Assembly (NCBI RefSeq): GCF_016612535.1
Contig: NZ_JAENXS010000001.1
Location: 558,001-622,000 of the forward strand
Length of the DNA: 64,000 bases
Direction: 5' to 3'
Source: Bradyrhizobium diazoefficiens
Lineage (GTDB): Bacteria > Pseudomonadota > Alphaproteobacteria > Rhizobiales > Xanthobacteraceae
The notes below the pieces were generated by a model, which saw only the letters and a list, made by a program, of their open reading frames with translations, was not told the DNA's origin and searched no databases. Below, piece after piece: positions 50,202 to 58,794 of the stretch. How positions within the stretch are numbered: position 1 is the first letter of the stretch; each line of letters starts with the position of its first letter. The translations under genes were made by a program, and so were the position numbers.

Positions 50202-51351
50202 ATGACGCTGGCACGTCGGAGTTTTTTGCGCGCGATCGGGGGAGGGCTGGCAGCGCCGGCGCTATCGCGCGCGGCTTGGAGCCAGTCCGCCGAAAGTTCT
50301 CAGACCGCCGATTCGTTCGCGGCCATCGAGCCAAATCCTGACTTCACCTACGTCCCTGGACTCACCCCGCTCAAGGTGGGACTGCGGCCGTACCGAAAAA
50401 ACACGTACCGGCTGGAGAAAGAAGTGCTGAGCGACGGCAAGTTCGTGGTTCACAATTACGGACATGGCGGCGCCGGCATCACGATGAGTTGGGGATGTGC
50501 GCAGGAGGTCGCAGACATCTTGACGGCGCAGTATTCGGATCCGGCAGGAAAGCCGGTTGCAGTTCTGGGGGCCGGCGTCATGGGCCTTACGGCGGCGACA
50601 TGGTTGACCGAAAAACTGAGAATGCAAGTGACGGTGTTCGCCAAGCATTTCATTCCGCAGACGACCTCGAACGTAGCCGGCGGCCAGTGGGCTGCCTCGA
50701 AAGTTGCGTTTCTGAATGCAGAAAAGGACAAATTTGTCCGTATCCTGCGACGCGCACACAAGGAACATGGGTTGCGCGGCAACGCCTATGGCGTCTCCCC
50801 TCGCGAAAACTACTCTGTCAATCCGCTGCCTGCGTTCGACAATGTCCCGCCCGATCTCGTTCCTCGCACCCAACTAAGCCGGCTGCCGTTCACACCGATG
50901 AACAAACCTGGGTGGAAATATTCGACCCTGCTGGTCGAACCTCCGATATTTCTGAGCAAACTCCAGCAGGAACTGCAGAAGAATGGCGTGCAGTTCGTGC
51001 CCAGAGAGTTCTTCGATGAAAAACAGGTTCACGACCTTACACAGAGCATCATTGTCAATTGCACCGGGAGCGGGTTCAGACGCGATCTGGCACGACCCCG
51101 ATTTGACGCCGATCAAAGGTCAACTGGTGTGGTTGCCGGCGCAACCCCGACTTCAATATCTCTTCAGCGGGAGCGGTTACGTGTTTCCGCGCGCGGACTG
51201 CGTCGTGGTAGGTGGCACCGAAGAAAGCAGTTTCACGGATGCGGACCCCGATCCGCAACGCTCCGAGGAAGTGGTCAAGCACTTGAAGAGCATATTCGAT
51301 GGCGTAGCGAAAACAATTGCCCCTCCGACCTGGATGGTCCAGCATGAGTGA
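50202..51351 (+). pseudogene. Tat-exported D-amino-acid-oxidase-like protein, circularly permuted and frameshifted
   Basis: From the ATG at 50202 (good ribosome site AAAGGAGAG) the protein has a Tat signal (ARRSFLRAIGGGLAAPALS). It continues with 'VGLRPYRKNTYRLE … FVVHNYGHGGAGITMSWGCAQE', a motif that in ordinary D-amino acid oxidases is at the C-terminus, and only then the FAD Rossmann motif 'PVAVLGAGVMGLTAATWLTE'. After 'IIVNCTGSG' the frame breaks at about 51075 (one extra T). The other frame carries 'LTPIKGQLVWLPAQP … VFPRADCVVVGGTEES' and ends at 51351 without a second C-terminal motif. The order is therefore permuted, and the gene as given is inactive. Confidence 0.75.
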
Positions 51352-51451
51352 CGGATGCGCGATTTTGCCGCGCGCTTTCGTGGACTTGGCGTATCCTTCA
51401 GTTCAGACGACCAGCGTATCTGCAAACGTTGTCTCGCACACACACTCTCTC

Positions 51452-52684
51452 TCAATGCCCGCCTAGCACCAGCGTTTGGATCGGCAGCACGAGCGCTTGG
51501 ATGCGCAACAGCATGGCGTGTACGACGCCGGTTGCGTCGACCACATGCAACGCAAAGCTCTTGAATGCCCCGACTTTGCCTGAGGCGATCCTCTCGTGAT
51601 TGCTGGTATAGGCATTGGCGATGCAACTGCTGCCGGGTGTCACGCCCTCCAGGCCTCCCTCGTAAATCGGCTCCATGAAAACGAGCACAGTACCGGGCCG
51701 GACCGTGTTCTGCGCCTCGAGCAATTGCTCCCCGCCCCTAAACTGGCCGGCTGCGATGTAGTCCTGCACGCTCGTGATCACCATTGGGATAATCGTCCAC
51801 GGCTTGGAGATGCAGGTCGCCTCGGCCACCATTCCGACTTTCAGCACCTGCGCTTCGATCTGTCCAAATCCAGCTGCAAGAGCGCGGCGACCTGCGCCCT
51901 CCGGAATGAGGATGCCGGCCGATCGCATCACCGGGTTGACGATATCGCCGGGGCGCAGCAGAAACTGTTCGACGCGTCCATCCACGCCGGCGCGGATGTA
52001 GGTTTTATCCAGGTCGACCTGCGCTTCGGCCATCGCCGCCTCGGCGCTCGCCTTCTCGGCCGGGAGAAGCGCGCTCAACCTCGTCGTCGCGGATTGTTTT
52101 GCGGCGGTCGCCGCATCGAGCGAGCCTTGGCGGCCATCGACGGCCACTTGCAGCTTTTCGATATCGCGCTGCGGCACGATGCCCGAGTTGCGCTTCTGAA
52201 GTTCACGTTTGACATCCAGTTCGTCCGTTGCCTGCTGCAACGCGCCCTTTGCCTCCTGAAGCTGGCCTTCCGCTTTCAGAATATCGGCCTGTGCCGAAAG
52301 CATCGCGGCATCGATTTCCGCGATCTTGCGCTTGGCCGTCAGCAGCGACGCTTCCTGCTTCGAGCTGTCGAGTCGGAAGATCACGTCGCCCTTCTTCACC
52401 GGTGCGGTGAAATCAAGGTGCACTTCTGCCACGCGCCCACTGGTTTCAGGAACGATTGGAATGGTTCGATAGTACAACGTCGCCGAGGAGGTCGACGGGT
52501 GATAATAGAAGATCATCGTGATCAGCGCGACGGTGAGCATCAGGCAGGCGATGATGCCGAACCGCAGCTCGAACCACACCGAATACAGCGTGATCTCGCG
52601 GCCAAGACGTTTCCCCTGCCGGTAGCGGCGATAGAGGTAGTCTGGAAAAATCGTCAGCATCGAGCAGAGAAGCAGCTCAAGCAT
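51452..52684 (-). CDS. HlyD/EmrA-type membrane fusion protein
   Basis: The protein has 410 residues: an N-terminal cytoplasmic lead with basic residues, one TM helix ('FGIIACLMLTVALITMIFYY'), a biotinyl-lipoyl half motif 'VPETSGRVAEVHLDFTAPVKKGDVIFRLDSS', a long coiled-coil hairpin (residues about 115-210), and the returning lipoyl/barrel half 'TYIRAGVDGRVEQFLLRPGDIVNPVM'. It would bridge an inner-membrane pump to the outer membrane. No pump or TolC gene is adjacent, only the small membrane protein that overlaps its start by 8 bases. This layout recalls YibH/YiaD-like pairs. Confidence 0.85.
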   Translation of the reverse strand: MLELLLCSMLTIFPDYLYRRYRQGKRLGREITLYSVWFELRFGIIACLMLTVALITMIFYYHPSTSSATLYYRTIPIVPETSGRVAEVHLDFTAPVKKGDVIFRLDSSKQEASLLTAKRKIAEIDAAMLSAQADILKAEGQLQEAKGALQQATDELDVKRELQKRNSGIVPQRDIEKLQVAVDGRQGSLDAATAAKQSATTRLSALLPAEKASAEAAMAEAQVDLDKTYIRAGVDGRVEQFLLRPGDIVNPVMRSAGILIPEGAGRRALAAGFGQIEAQVLKVGMVAEATCISKPWTIIPMVITSVQDYIAAGQFRGGEQLLEAQNTVRPGTVLVFMEPIYEGGLEGVTPGSSCIANAYTSNHERIASGKVGAFKSFALHVVDATGVVHAMLLRIQALVLPIQTLVLGGH

Positions 52685-53117
52685 GGCGCTGCACCTCGTT
52701 CTTGGGGACGTCCGGGTTCACCGCGTCGCCGTGGCCGGCTGCAATATGCGGCGGCTCGGTCGAGTCTTCTTCCGGGGGGACGCCGGCCATGTGCTCGACC
52801 GATCCTGCAATCCGGCGCAGCGGCGTGCTGAAATCCGGCAAATCGATCATGGCGAGCAGCAGGCCGATCACCCAGAACAGGTGATTATGAGTAAATAGCG
52901 ACAGCAGGCCCAACACCGCCACGACTTCGAACTGAAGCTTTTGCGACTTGTGCGCCATCCGCTCCGGTAGCGAATGCAGATGCAGGTAGATGTTGCCTAC
53001 AGCAACGAGGGCAGCAATGAGAACGATGCCGACGACAATCATCAACACGTCAACATCGCCGGGGGCGGTGATAAAGCCAGGCAGATGATGGGGTGCGGCC
53101 GGATGGAGTTCGCGCAT
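52677..53117 (-). CDS. Membrane protein paired with the HlyD-family protein
   Basis: The protein has about 146 residues. The ATG at 53117 follows GGAGGAGCGATAC. There are at least two hydrophobic helices ('VDVLMIVVGIVLIAALVAVGNIYLHLH' and 'FEVVAVLGLLSLFTHNHLFWVIGLLLAMIDLPDF') and a hydrophilic C-terminal tail rich in Glu/Pro/His. Its stop overlaps the HlyD start by 8 bases, so expression is coupled. The length and pairing resemble small YiaA/YibI-like partners of HlyD proteins (weak inference). Confidence 0.7.
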   Translation of the reverse strand: MRELHPAAPHHLPGFITAPGDVDVLMIVVGIVLIAALVAVGNIYLHLHSLPERMAHKSQKLQFEVVAVLGLLSLFTHNHLFWVIGLLLAMIDLPDFSTPLRRIAGSVEHMAGVPPEEDSTEPPHIAAGHGDAVNPDVPKNEVQRHA

Positions 53118-53299
53118 GTATCGCTCCTCCGAAGTATGCCCGAAAGGGAAACCGAGACGGGTGCTCAATTTTTACATAGTTCCATATTGCCGAGACTTTG
53201 CAAGCTCGGCTTTTGGATGTTGCCGAGCAGACTCCCTCAAAAGGACAATTAGGTCGCTTTACTCTCTGGGAAGCAGAGATCGCGAACTTGGCGTACCCC

Positions 53300-54082
53300 T
53301 TAGTTCAGGTGCCAAGGCCCGGCCAGCAGCCGTAGCACGATCGAGAACAGCTCGTTCTGCGAGGAAATGCCGAGCCGCTCATAGGCGCGCTTGCGGTAGG
53401 TCAGGGTCGAATGCAGGCTGATGCCGAGGGCTTGCGAGATCGCCTCTGAGCTGAGACCGAGCAGGATGCGGCGGCAGACTTCCTGCTCGCGCGGCGTCAG
53501 CGCGGAGAGTGGCGCGCGCGTCGCGAACAGCGCGGCGAGGTTCTGGTCGGGCGCTGCGGCCTGCTGGAGATGACGCGCGACGCTGGCGCCAATCGCCGGC
53601 GCGATCGCCTGGAGCCGTGCACGCTCGGCATCGCCAAAACGGCCCTGGGCGGTGACGCGGTAGAAATTGACGTAGAAGCAAGTGTCGCCAGTCCAGATCG
53701 CGGTGGCGCATTTGTCGACAATGTGGGAGTCGTTGAAGAAGATTTTCCGGTAGCGCGCGCCATACATGCGCGGCGTGAACGACGGCAGCACGATCGACGC
53801 GTTGCCCTCGCTCTCGAACAGCGCATCGCGGTTGGGATCGGATTCGTGGAACTGGCCGGCATAGGCGGCGCCGAGATCGCCGCCGGTCGGGATGTTGCCG
53901 ATATCAAGCAGACAGCTTGCCGCGCCGGCGCGCGTCAGAGCGAACACCATGCAATGGCCGACGCCGGCTTGGCTACGCAACGTATCAATCAGGATCGTTG
54001 GGAAGTCCGGACGACCGATGGCGAGCACCGCGGGCGTAACGTCGCCGGCTGCTGGATCTGAGGCCGTCGCGTGGGGCCGCAT
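53300..54082 (-). CDS. LuxR-type transcriptional regulator
   Basis: The protein has 260 residues with a C-terminal GerE HTH 'LSALTPREQEVCRRILLGLSSEAISQALGISLHSTLTYRKRAYERLGISSQNELF'. The N-terminal about 190 residues are an unassigned sensing domain (no PAS or autoinducer signature seen). The ATG at 54082 follows GGAGGA. It is upstream of no obvious target: the next gene on that side is the repeat and the flavin monooxygenase at 54310. Confidence 0.88.
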   Translation of the reverse strand: MRPHATASDPAAGDVTPAVLAIGRPDFPTILIDTLRSQAGVGHCMVFALTRAGAASCLLDIGNIPTGGDLGAAYAGQFHESDPNRDALFESEGNASIVLPSFTPRMYGARYRKIFFNDSHIVDKCATAIWTGDTCFYVNFYRVTAQGRFGDAERARLQAIAPAIGASVARHLQQAAAPDQNLAALFATRAPLSALTPREQEVCRRILLGLSSEAISQALGISLHSTLTYRKRAYERLGISSQNELFSIVLRLLAGPWHLN

Positions 54083-54168
54083 GGGTGTCCTCCGCCGAAG
54101 TTCTTTTGGCGGACGATAGCAGCAGCGGGGTTTTACTGAAAGTCGGCTGGGCCGGCGTATGCTGCTTC

Positions 54169-54292
54169 GGGTCCCGGCTCTGCGCAGCAACGCTACGCAG
54201 CACGTCCGGGACACGAGAGTTGGCGCTTCGCGTACAGTCTCGTGCCCCGGACGCAGCGCAGCGTGAAACGCTGCGCTGCTGAGCCGAGGCCC
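54169..54292. repeat. Palindromic intergenic repeat, GGTCCCGG…CCGGGACACGAGA family
   Basis: The two halves are inverted and imperfect: 'CCCGGCTCTGCGCAGCAACGC … GTCCGGGACACGAGA' versus 'TCTCGTGCCCCGGAC … GCGCTGCTGAGCCGAGG'. Each half also contains hairpins such as CGCAGCG-…-CGCTGCG. It fills the gap between two minus-strand genes. Confidence 0.75.
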
Positions 54293-54309
54293 ATGCCGGA
54301 TACGAAGCG

Positions 54310-55515
54310 TTACCCCGCCGCAGCCTTCGCCGGCGGAACGTTGACCGCGAGCTTGCCGTAGCGGTCGGTGAAGGCCTGAGTGTCGATCTCTTCCAGCTTG
54401 ATCTCGCCGCTCATCACGCCCTGTTTCCAGGTGGCCTGCGCCGGGTCGTTCTGGAACTCCGGCATCACCTCGCGGCCGAACAGCTCGAGCGACTCGCAGA
54501 TGTGCTCGTGGCTGTTCTTGCCCGCTTGATTCAGCAGGATGACCTGGTCGATATGCGAAGACTGAAAGCGCTTGAGCTTCTTGCGGATCGTCTCGGGCGA
54601 GCCGATCAGGCCGCCGCGCAAGGCCGCCTCCTGCGCCTCCGGATTGTCGCGCTTCCACTTGTTGTATTCGTCCCACATGTTGACGGTGTAGGGCGCTGGC
54701 CGCTGGCGGTTCTGCGAGGCGCCGTAGAAGCGCAGCGCGAACTGGAAGAAGGTGGCACCATCGGCACGCGCACGCGCCTCCTCGTCGGTCTTGGCGCACA
54801 TGAAGAAGGACACCAGCGCCATGTTCGGATTGATCTCGTAGTCGGCGAGCTTGTTCAGTCGCTTGGTCATCGCATTGTAATAGGCGTGCACCCAGGCATG
54901 CGCGGCATCCGCACTGACGAACTGGAAGCCGAGCGCGCCAAAGCCATGACGCCCCGCGCGCTCGATGGTCGGCAGCTGCGAGCAGGCCATCCACAACGGC
55001 GGATGCGGCTTCTGCACCGGTTTTGGTACGACATTGCGCAAGGGGATGTCGAAATACTTGCCGTGATGCTCCGAGCCCGCATCCTTGAACATCGGGAAGA
55101 TCGCACTGACCGCCTCCTCGAACACCTCCTTCTTGGTCTCCATGTCGCGGCCGAATGGCGTCAGCTCGGTGATCGAGGCGCTCTCGCCCATGCCGAATTC
55201 GCAGCGGCCATTGGAGAGTAAATCGAGCACCGCGACGCGCTCGGCGACGCGCGCAGGATGGTTCGTCGTGAGCTGGAGAATGCCGTGGCCGAGCCTGATG
55301 TTCTTCGTACGCTGGCTCGCCGCTGCGAGGAAGGATTCCGGCGACGGCGAGTGCGAATACTCTTCGAGGAAGTGATGCTCGACCACCCAGGCGTGGTCAT
55401 AGCCGTGCTTGTCGGCCAGTTCCATCTGCGAGAGCGCGTTCTGGTAAAGGGCGAGCTCGTCGCCGGCCACCCAGGGCCGCGGCAGTTGCAGCTCGTAGAA
55501 GATGCCGAACTTCAT
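54310..55515 (-). CDS. Luciferase-like flavin-dependent monooxygenase (third in window)
   Basis: The protein has 401 residues: 'MKFGIFYELQLPRPW', 'DKHGYDHAWVVEHHFLEEYSHSPSPESFLAA', 'NIRLGHGILQLTTNHPARVAERVAVLDLLSNGRCEFGMGES', 'ALRGGLIGSPETIRKKLKRFQ'. The barrel and flavin-binding positions are as in the other two members, but sequence and length differ, so these are separate subfamilies rather than recent duplicates. The substrate is unknown. Its own operon appears monocistronic, with the acyltransferase gene ending about 57 bp upstream. Confidence 0.9.
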   Translation of the reverse strand: MKFGIFYELQLPRPWVAGDELALYQNALSQMELADKHGYDHAWVVEHHFLEEYSHSPSPESFLAAASQRTKNIRLGHGILQLTTNHPARVAERVAVLDLLSNGRCEFGMGESASITELTPFGRDMETKKEVFEEAVSAIFPMFKDAGSEHHGKYFDIPLRNVVPKPVQKPHPPLWMACSQLPTIERAGRHGFGALGFQFVSADAAHAWVHAYYNAMTKRLNKLADYEINPNMALVSFFMCAKTDEEARARADGATFFQFALRFYGASQNRQRPAPYTVNMWDEYNKWKRDNPEAQEAALRGGLIGSPETIRKKLKRFQSSHIDQVILLNQAGKNSHEHICESLELFGREVMPEFQNDPAQATWKQGVMSGEIKLEEIDTQAFTDRYGKLAVNVPPAKAAAG

Positions 55516-55571
55516 GACGCTTCTCCCGCTTATTTTTGTTGCGGGCATCTTAGTGCGTGCGGCGGCGCTGT

Positions 55572-56810
55572 CTACGCAGTCGCAATTCCGCCATGCGGGA
55601 GAACGCGCTTTTCGGCGCGGCGGCCATTCAGCACCGCACCGATGAAGGTGAAACGCACCAGCAGATGATAGCTCGCCAGCATCGGTGGAAGCGCAACGAC
55701 GAGAATGACGGCGAACTTGATCAGCCCGGGCCAGTCGAGCTGCGACAGCGCGACCTGCAGCGCCATCACGATCGGCAGATGGATCAGGTAGAGCCAATAC
55801 GACGCATCGGCGAGATAGCGCCAGGCCGGGCTGAAGCCCGACATGAAGCGGAGCGCGAGGCCGATGGCCGCGAAGGTCGTAATCCAGATTGCCGGTGCAT
55901 AGAGGATGGCGGAGACAAGCCTCAATGTCGCGAAACTATAGGGCAATTTCGGCGCGCCCGGCGCAGATAACATCACACCCGCGAGCACGAAGCAGATCAG
56001 GATCAGGCCGACCGCGAGCACGAGATGCGGAAGCCAGCGCCGTTCGATCAGCCGCAACAGATCGACCTGCCGATGCAGCAGCCAGCCGACGCCGAAGGCG
56101 GCACCAAAACAGATCCAGGCCTGCGCATTGGTAATGAGCGACTGATCCGGCGTCCTCACCTCCATCGAATGGCCCCATCGCGGATCGAGACAGAACGCGA
56201 TGCAGATTGGGATCGCCAGGACGAGTGGCGCCAGCGGATTGCGGATGATCCGTGCGAAGAGGCGGTCGATGAGCGTTCGCAAGGTGCCTGACGCATCGAG
56301 CCAGACGATCGCCCCGCGCAGCAGCAATATGGCGACATAGAGTTCCAGCAGAACGTAGAGAAACCAGAGATGGGTCAGGCGGAAATTCGGCAGTGGCGGC
56401 ATCCAGCCGAACGCGCCGTGCGGCGGCCCACCATTCGGAAAGTTCGCCGCCCAGATGACAATCAGCGCGATCGGCACGTACACGAGCGGCCAGCCGATCA
56501 CGAGCGGCAGGGCGATCCGCTGCAACCGGTCCTTGACGAAGCCCATGCTGCCTCGGCGATGAAAGCTCATGTGGGCGAAGAAGCCCGCCATCAGGAAGAA
56601 GGTCGTCATCCGGAAGACATGGATGGTGAAGGTCAGCAGGCCCAGCAGCAGGCTTGGGTGGGTGTCCTGGATGAGCCAGATCCGGGGCGCGATAGGCACG
56701 AACGACATGGCTGCGTGCAGGACGATGCCAAGCAGCAGCGCGATACCCCTCAGCGCATCGAGGGCGTGGAGTCGTTCCGATGCAGGCGCGGCGTCGGTCG
56801 AAGCAGACAT
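55572..56810 (-). CDS. Membrane acyltransferase (acyltransferase family 3)
   Basis: The protein has about 412 residues with 10 or so TM helices. The N-terminal catalytic 'RLHALDALRGIALLLGIVLHAAMSF' (conserved RxxxxDxxRG and H) and 'TTFFLMAGFFAHMSFHRRGSMGFVKDRLQRIALPL' define the OafA/OpgC-type family that transfers acyl groups to sugars or glucans. A start at ATG 56810 (MSASTDAAP) or 56822 is possible. Length and start resemble glucan succinyl transferase-like members. Confidence 0.87.
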   Translation of the reverse strand: MSASTDAAPASERLHALDALRGIALLLGIVLHAAMSFVPIAPRIWLIQDTHPSLLLGLLTFTIHVFRMTTFFLMAGFFAHMSFHRRGSMGFVKDRLQRIALPLVIGWPLVYVPIALIVIWAANFPNGGPPHGAFGWMPPLPNFRLTHLWFLYVLLELYVAILLLRGAIVWLDASGTLRTLIDRLFARIIRNPLAPLVLAIPICIAFCLDPRWGHSMEVRTPDQSLITNAQAWICFGAAFGVGWLLHRQVDLLRLIERRWLPHLVLAVGLILICFVLAGVMLSAPGAPKLPYSFATLRLVSAILYAPAIWITTFAAIGLALRFMSGFSPAWRYLADASYWLYLIHLPIVMALQVALSQLDWPGLIKFAVILVVALPPMLASYHLLVRFTFIGAVLNGRRAEKRVLPHGGIATA

Positions 56811-56898
56811 GGGCGGGCTCATTCCGGCTGGCGTGAGGTTTCTCGCCGGACAGTCTGCCCCATCGGGGCGCGGCCCTCTCGCCCGATCCAAAAATCGG

Positions 56899-58026
56899 CT
56901 AGCCCATTTCTCGACGCGGCTCGCTGACGTCAGCCCCGTCGGGCCGGCTCAGCGCTTCGCGGCGGAATTCGGTCGGGGTGACGCCGGTCTCGGCCTTGAA
57001 GGCGCGATTGAAGGGGCCGATCGACTGGAAGCCCGCATCCATGGCGATGGTCAGCACCGGGACCTCCCCTTGCGTCGCGTCAGACAGCGCCAGCCTGGCG
57101 TCCTCGATGCGGTAGCGATTAAGAAACACATTGAAGTTCCGGTAGCCGAGGCCTTCGTTGATGGCCTGACGCAACCGGTGCTCGGGAACGTCGAGCCTCG
57201 CCGCGAGCGCCCCGATCGCAAGTCCTTCCTGCCGGTAGGTCCGCTCTACCGTCATCAGATGGTCGAGACGCCGCAGCAGGATGGGATCGATTTCGACCCG
57301 TTCCGCGGCCGCGCGGTCGGCGACCCGGGTCGGCCTCTCCGCTTCGCCTGATGCGATCGCGGCCGTGGCGTCGCCGACGGCCACCACCGGCGGACTGAGT
57401 AGGCCAAGGGCCGCTAGCATCGACATCACGAACAGGCTGAGCGCGGTCGGCAGACTGCCGGAAGCGCCGGGCGCCGCAACGGGAATATCGGCGAAGGCCG
57501 CGACGGCGACGAGTCCGATGGTCACGACATTGATGGTGAGCACCGCCAACCTCAGCCGGCGCCGCCGCATCACCAGATCCACGTGCCAGGTCTTGACCGT
57601 CTGGATCGCGGCGGCCAGCGCGAGCCCCAGGACAACCAACGTCAGGGCCTTACCGCCGGACTTCGCCAAAGCGGGCCATTGCGGCCAAGCGAGCGACACT
57701 GCAAATCCCCAAGCAACGACGGCCAGCCACACGGCGCCGTGCCAGCGCCTGAGCACGAAATCGTCGTCGAACGCTGCACGCGCCCATAACCAGAATAAGG
57801 CGGCGAGCGAGGACACAATCGGCATTGTCCACCACCAGGACGCTTTGGGAAAGAACGGGGCGGTCACGATCGCATAGAACATGCCTCCCGCGCACATCGC
57901 GATGCCCAGCAAAGCGTTCTGATTGGTGGCGCGACGCTGCAACGCCACGAGAGCGATCAACAGGAACACGCCGCTCGCCGCGCCGCGAAACCCGAGATCG
58001 ATGGCCGTCAGCCCCATCCCATTCAC
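56899..58026 (-). CDS. AraC family regulator with N-terminal membrane domain
   Basis: The protein has 375 residues. The N-terminal about 230 residues are hydrophobic, with about seven TM helices ('AASGVFLLIALVALQRR … GFAVSLAWPQWPALA … LTLVVLGLALAAAIQ …'). The C-terminal AraC/XylS DNA-binding domain (residues 260-365) is 'EGLAIGALAARLDVPEHRLRQAINEGLGYRNFNVFLNRYRIEDARLAL … VLTIAMDAGFQSIGPFNRAFKAETGVTPTEFR'. Membrane-embedded AraC regulators usually sense a signal at the membrane. The start is GTG at 58026 or ATG at 58017. It diverges from napE. Confidence 0.9.
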   Translation of the reverse strand: MNGMGLTAIDLGFRGAASGVFLLIALVALQRRATNQNALLGIAMCAGGMFYAIVTAPFFPKASWWWTMPIVSSLAALFWLWARAAFDDDFVLRRWHGAVWLAVVAWGFAVSLAWPQWPALAKSGGKALTLVVLGLALAAAIQTVKTWHVDLVMRRRRLRLAVLTINVVTIGLVAVAAFADIPVAAPGASGSLPTALSLFVMSMLAALGLLSPPVVAVGDATAAIASGEAERPTRVADRAAAERVEIDPILLRRLDHLMTVERTYRQEGLAIGALAARLDVPEHRLRQAINEGLGYRNFNVFLNRYRIEDARLALSDATQGEVPVLTIAMDAGFQSIGPFNRAFKAETGVTPTEFRREALSRPDGADVSEPRREMG

Positions 58027-58133
58027 ACCCTGTCGTCTCCGTTCGAGAGCTCAATTTTCGCATCGCCTTCGCGCCTGCACAATCTAAACTTGCGCTTTTG
58101 GTCGCGGCGGCAACGATCATCGCAATTTGCCCG

Positions 58134-58147
58134 TTGATCCAGATCAA
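58134..58147 (+). promoter_or_regulatory. FixK/FNR-type box upstream of napEDABC
   Basis: TTGAT-CCAG-ATCAA is a perfect match to TTGAT-N4-ATCAA, about 88 bp before the napE ATG. FixK2 control of napEDABC under low oxygen is established in Bradyrhizobium. The divergent AraC gene starts 108 bp away and could also be affected. Confidence 0.88.
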
Positions 58148-58234
58148 CGCGGCAGCCGGCCTGATGCATCTAAAGTGCAGCAAGGCAACGGCCCGGATGC
58201 CGTCCCGATTCCCAAAATTTCAATGAGACCGAAC

Positions 58235-58420
58235 ATGTCGGCCCCTGACGACACGACTTCGCGCGTGCGCCGTAAGCGCATGGAGGTTTTTGCGTTCCTG
58301 TTCCTGACCGCAGTCGTGATGCCCGTCCTCGCGGTCGGAACGGTCGGCTCTTACGGCCTCGGCGTCTGTATCTACCAGATGTTCGCCGGCCCTCCCGGCC
58401 CGCCAACCTCCCCGCATTGA
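58235..58420 (+). CDS. napE: Periplasmic nitrate reductase small membrane protein NapE
   Basis: The protein has about 61 residues: '[20 protein letters not shown]' '[20 protein letters not shown]' '[17 protein letters not shown]', with one TM helix and the NapE-typical basic lead and Gly/Pro tail. It probably helps NapC/A complex function; its exact role is unsettled. An ATG 12 bases upstream (MRPN) is an alternative start. It is the first gene of the nap operon. Confidence 0.93.
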   Translation: MSAPDDTTSRVRRKRMEVFAFLFLTAVVMPVLAVGTVGSYGLGVCIYQMFAGPPGPPTSPH

Positions 58421-58447
58421 TCTTCCCACAAGAGAAAGACAGGCATC

Positions 58448-58777
58448 ATGGCTCAAGGCTCACTCAACAAAGCCACGCTCAACCGCCGTGCACTGATCAC
58501 CGGCCGGGTGCTCAGCACCGACCGCATCGTGCCGCCCCCGGGTTGCGAGATCGCCAGCATCATCGTGCAGGCCCGCCCCGAGCGCCTCGCCGAACTGGAA
58601 GCCGCGATTGCCGCGCTGCCCGGCTGCGAGATTCACGGCCGCGACGCACGCGGAAAACTCGTCGTCGTGACCGAAGCGCCGGATGCGGGCAGCCTCGGCA
58701 CCATGCTCAACACCATCCAGTCGCTGCCGGACGTCTATTCCGCAGCGCTGGTTTTCCACGCCATCGAAACCGCCTAA
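58448..58777 (+). CDS. napD: NapA-specific chaperone NapD
   Basis: The protein has 109 residues with '[45 protein letters not shown]' and '[25 protein letters not shown]', the ferredoxin-like NapD fold. NapD binds the Tat signal of NapA to hold it until the Mo cofactor is inserted. Cytoplasmic. 17 bp before napA. Confidence 0.96.
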   Translation: MAQGSLNKATLNRRALITGRVLSTDRIVPPPGCEIASIIVQARPERLAELEAAIAALPGCEIHGRDARGKLVVVTEAPDAGSLGTMLNTIQSLPDVYSAALVFHAIETA

Positions 58778-58794
58778 GGGCCGGGAGAGCCATC

